Shown piece after piece: positions 60,851 through 64,000 of a DNA stretch of 64,000 nt. The DNA comes from Sinonovacula constricta. Taxonomy: Eukaryota; Mollusca; Bivalvia; Cardiida; Solecurtidae. The position numbers and the translations under genes were made by a program. The stretch is from contig CM017572.1 of NCBI GenBank assembly GCA_007844125.1, forward strand, positions 35,227,503-35,291,502, read 5' to 3'. How positions within the stretch are numbered: the first letter of the stretch is position 1; the number at the start of each line of letters is the position of its first letter. The notes beneath the pieces were generated by a model. That model searched no databases. It saw nothing but the letters and a program-made list of their open reading frames with translations, and was not told the DNA's origin.

Positions 60851-61600
60851 AGCTACCTCTTGTGGACCAACACAGCATACATCGGTGGGCTTTCCATCTG
60901 TATCGCAGTACTTGGTTACCATGTTACGTGACGGGTCTACAAGCTTCAGTCTTCTGTTATTTAAATCAGCAACCAAAAGACTTCCATCACTGAGGGAACA
61001 GCAACCCCAGATACAACAATTGGCCTTATCCTCTGGTATACGGATGTTGAATTTTCTAACTTGTTTACTGTAAAGAGCTTGTTCCACTGATGGTTTCTTT
61101 CCTGGTCTCACCATTGGCATTCTCCTTGTTTCTCTCCTGGTCTCGTTAATGTCGCCTGTACTGGTTTATCAACTTCACCTTCCACAGCACACTGTGAGCT
61201 CACATCCTGTACCCTTGTGCTGTCTTCTTCAATAAGGGAATTGAAGAAGTTGAGGGAGTCAAGTACTTTCATGTCAGCCAGGAAGTTGAATTGACATCCC
61301 TTTATTAAACTGTCTGACTCATTATAAAGTGAATCAACCTTTTGCGCTATTATCTTGCCCTTCTTCTTAAGGACAAACAAATTGGCTTTCCAGTTTTTTG
61401 ACTTTGTAATTTTGTCTAAGCATTGGCTTATTTCATCTTTAGTTACAGCACATGCCTGCCGATGTTGTTTGGCAACTGCAAGAAGCTCTTCTTGTTTACT
61501 TTTGATATCCTTCTTACCCTTCTCTCTTAGCTCCTTAATTCGACACAACAATTTCTTCGCATAGTCTTCCAGATCTTTCAGAAAACCATCACCACTATGC
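60851..61600 (-). CDS. Gene B exon: TRIM-type coiled coil and first propeller blade (frame broken)
   Basis: Enters from the scaffold gap with HSGDGFLKDLEDYAKKLL, followed by a Lys/Glu/Gln-rich helical stretch with heptad-like leucines and conserved-looking CAVTKDEISQCLDKI and LYNESDSLIKGCQFNFLADM. This is the coiled coil that follows the B-box in TRIM proteins. The propeller part (VRPGKK, NIRIPEDK, GSLLVADLNNRRLKLVD, CCVGPQEVA) ends at a donor (60850) in phase 0. The coiled-coil frame ends at 61108. The propeller frame is open only from 61165. A one-base shift must therefore lie between 61165 and 61108. RING and B-box exons would be in or beyond the gap. Probable ubiquitin-ligase relative, judged from family only. 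Confidence 0.8.
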
Positions 61601-61700
61601 NNNNNNNNNNNNNNNNNNNNNNNNNNNNNNNNNNNNNNNNNNNNNNNNNNNNNNNNNNNNNNNNNNNNNNNNNNNNNNNNNNNNNNNNNNNNNNNNNNNN
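61601..61700. other. Assembly gap (100 N)
   Basis: A run of exactly 100 N, the usual placeholder for a scaffold gap of unknown size. It cuts gene B's exon on one side and a minisatellite on the other. Confidence 0.99.
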
Positions 61701-62345
61701 GGGGCGGCGTGTCATTTGCGACAGCGTTCAGAGTTTAGTGTTGTTTTTTTTTTCAATATTGAGGGGCGGCGTGCCATTTGCGACTACGTTCAGAGTTATT
61801 AGTGTTGTTGTTTTTTTGTAATATTAAGGGGCGGCGTGTCATTTGCGACTGCGTTCAGAGTTATGAGTGTTGTTGTTTTGTTGTAATATTGAGGGGTGGC
61901 GTGTCATTTGCGACAGCGTTCAGAGTTTAGTGTTGTTTTATTGAGGGGTGGCGTGTCATTTGCGACTGCGTTCAGAGTTATGAGTGCTGTTGTTTTGTTG
62001 TAATATTGACGGGTGGCGTGTCATTTGCGACAGCGTTCAGAGTTTAGTGTTGTTTTATTGAGGGGTGGCGTGTCATTTGCGACTGCGTTCAGAGTTATGA
62101 GTGTTGTTGTTTGTTTTTTTAATATTGAGGGGCGGCGTGTCATTTGCGACAGCGTTCAGAGTTTAGTGTTGTTTTATTGAGGGGTGGCGTATTATTTGCG
62201 ACAGCGTTCAGCGTTATGAGTGTTGTTGTTTTGTTGTTGTTATATTGAGTGGTGGTGTGTCATTTGCGACTGCGTTTAGTTCTGAGTGTTGTTTTGTTGT
62301 AATATTGAGGGATGGCGTGTCATTTGCGACAGCGTTCAGAGTTAT
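61701..62345. repeat. Minisatellite abutting the gap, about 50- and 62-bp units
   Basis: Unit core ggggcggcgtgtcatttgcg, then acagcgttcagagtt, followed by either tagtgttgtttta or atgagtgttgttgttttgtt plus gtaatattga. Long and short units alternate, giving a higher-order period. The array runs into the gap, so its full size is unknown. Confidence 0.95.
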
Positions 62346-62544
62346 GAGGAAACTGGATTTTGGAAGCACAACGGATTAACCCTACGTGATCTTAACTACC
62401 CGCGGTCAGTCTTCATGCCTCGAAAAAAGGATTTCGTGTATGCAAAAGGCTATAAAGACTTGTGACTTGGCATGCTTCAAATGGCAACATAAATATTGAT
62501 GTCTAAATGATTATATTCTGTATTGCAGATGTATATTTATTTGT

Positions 62545-62780
62545 TTATGCTGCTTTCACTGTGTATAACATGCTGTGAACACCTGGCATGATACCATACC
62601 CAGTCACATCCTGACACCAGGCCAACCAGTCGTGGAACTACCCTTATAATTGCTTGAGCGTTAGCAAGGGAGCTATACCACTACCATTTTAGACTTTGGT
62701 ATGTCGCGGACCGGGATCGAACCCGCGGGCCTCCAGTACCTGAAGCCGACGCTCTACCGATTGCGCTACCAGGTCCGCTG
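62545..62780 (-). mobile_element. tRNA-derived SINE with conserved central domain (copy 1)
   Basis: The minus strand starts with gcggacctggtagcgcaatc plus ggtagagcg and gggttcgatcccgg, with a perfect 7-bp acceptor-like stem (gcggacc/ggtccgc) but two extra bases before the D-arm. The body follows with ccacgactggttggcctggt, gtgactgggtatgg and ccaggtgttcacagcatg, a central domain that resembles MetaSINEs. A best copy in this window, apparently not recent since flanking duplications are unclear. Confidence 0.8.
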
Positions 62781-63059
62781 TACTGCAGATGTACATGATA
62801 TGCAGATTTGTGAATGAACGAATCTTTGACTAAAGGGATTATTGGTTTATTTACTGACGAAGGATGACTATTTTTGAGGAGACAGGGTATAAAATACCAC
62901 ACATAGTTTATCACATGGTGAAACTATAAAAGTATTCTCTAAAAACAGCTTTTCTGATACATTTTGTGTTTAATTTTGCAGTGTAGACGTCTTATAGCCA
63001 TCTGCTTCTGTGGCTGTATCAGAGAAATATAAAGGTATTTCTACGCCATATGAATGCAT

Positions 63060-63150
63060 AACTTTATTATTTCTTTTACTATTATTATTACTATTATCAT
63101 CATTATTATTATTATCATTATCATCATCATTATTGTTATTATTACCATAT
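63060..63150. repeat. ATT/ATC trinucleotide tract
   Basis: Imperfect (ATT)n with ATC variants, directly next to the hairpin at 63155. Confidence 0.9.
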
Positions 63151-63154
63151 ATTT

Positions 63155-63189
63155 AGGTGCCTTTATCACAAGAGTGCTCAAAGGCACCT
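63155..63189. repeat. 10-bp inverted repeat (hairpin)
   Basis: aggtgccttt (63155-63164) and aaaggcacct (63180-63189) are perfectly complementary around a 15-nt loop. It lies at the edge of a trinucleotide tract, as at many SINE/LINE or MITE ends. No terminator meaning is implied in this eukaryotic context. Confidence 0.7.
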
Positions 63190-63589
63190 AACAAAATATA
63201 ACCTTGTAACTAAAAAACATTGACAAGAAATAAAACATGTGTAGCAATAGGCAATGATAGATAAAACATTTAGATAACAATATAAAAGAATTTAGTGAAA
63301 ATGAGCTATATATATATCTTTTTTAATAAAAAGATGTGTTTTCAGAGCCCTCCTAAATGCCTTACCAGTTAACCTCTTTCACTTTTATGCTTTTGTTTTC
63401 TTTATTAGCTAGGCAGTCTTAACAATAAATTTTACAAATTTGCGAAAACCTGATATCTACATATATTCACAAGGACTGAACATTTTCACATTTTCAGTCG
63501 CGTTCTACTTTAACCTGCTAATATGCCATAAAACTTTAAGCAAGCTATCTGGCTCCGAGAGTTTGCCTATATAAAATGTATGTAACAAT

Positions 63590-63960
63590 ACATTATCACT
63601 CCTTCGGGGAATTTGGGCATACTGTCTGCATGAACTCATACTTCGATATAAATGAAGACAGATTTGAACACCGACTTTATAGCCAGTGAAAATCGCTAAA
63701 AAACACTCTAAAAGTTCAACTATTCTAATCTATAAAAAAAAAATCACAATAGTGATCTCTGCTAAAAATAGATACCGACGTCAGAGTGAATTACCAGGGG
63801 AGACGATCTCAAACGCGAGTTGGTGCCTGGTTCTATCTCTGCAGTTCGGCTCAGTTAGGAAATACCTATTTGCAATGAGAAATGTTGATTTACGTTTTAC
63901 TGTTTACACAAATCTAGGGCATCAGTGAACAGCATTTTGCAGGATCTTTTCAAGTAACAA
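63590..63960. mobile_element. MITE of the ATCCGACAGTTT-end family, copy 4
   Basis: Shares ggggaatttgggcatac, tgatctctgctaaaaatag, ggctcagttaggaaatacct and gggcatcagtgaacagcatt plus ttgcaggatct with copies 1 and 2. It runs close to the window end. No target-site duplication seen. Confidence 0.6.
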
Positions 63961-64000
63961 TGACTTATTTGGTTATTTTAGAAAACATTATTTTGGTCCA

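Noticed and set aside
62704..62776. Functional tRNA gene
   Set aside because: Despite a 7-bp acceptor-like stem, the D-arm spacing is off and the sequence continues into a SINE body shared with 39.46 kb. The copies at 6.0, 6.4, 7.5-7.8 and 39.6 kb are weaker still.

Overview
The window looks like a piece of an invertebrate nuclear genome, most likely a bivalve mollusc. It is AT-rich and gene-poor, with GT-AG introns. Diverged transposon remnants, tRNA-derived SINEs, microsatellites and minisatellites are everywhere, and there is a 100-N scaffold gap (61601-61700). The only host coding sequence I recognise belongs to a TRIM/NHL-type beta-propeller family, which is commonly expanded in bivalves. 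The species cannot be fixed from the sequence alone.

Two related genes lie tail to tail. Gene A (+ strand) has two strong exons with the beta-propeller (5540-5796 and 11455-12027). Two upstream candidate exons (3580-3668, with a start codon and a membrane segment, and 4969-5034) have good splice signals and matching phases, so gene A can be read as an intact protein of about 325 residues: a short membrane anchor, a basic linker and a propeller, with no RING, B-box or coiled coil. Gene B (- strand) has a long exon running out of the gap (61600-60851: coiled coil plus first propeller blade) and a last exon (48016-47437). It carries two single-base frame breaks, although the other indels relative to gene A keep the frame.

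The last exons of A and B sit inside a very large inverted duplication. About 8.4 kb at 8.57-17.01 kb matches the reverse complement of 42.19-50.66 kb, including introns, 3' flanks, a MITE and a 31-bp tandem array at the inner edges. A LINE 3' tail at 12.62 kb is present in arm A only, with a target-site duplication. The roughly 25-kb spacer holds a second, nested inverted repeat (17.97-21.30 against 24.39-26.70 kb) around a degenerate hAT element (21.40-24.08 kb).

Outside the arms: 0-8.5 kb holds the proposed 5' part of gene A, short TIR elements and SINEs. 27-41 kb is mostly unique AT-rich sequence with a dispersed element carrying a palindromic GGAGCGCTCC core (copies near 3.0, 17.6, 32.6 and 41.8 kb) and a dead LINE reverse transcriptase (40.74-41.45 kb). 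50.7-60.3 kb, the intron of gene B, holds a LINE 3' end, a Helitron-like tandem element and a 4.8-kb minisatellite of 61-bp units. 61.7-64 kb has another minisatellite next to the gap, a SINE and a further MITE copy.
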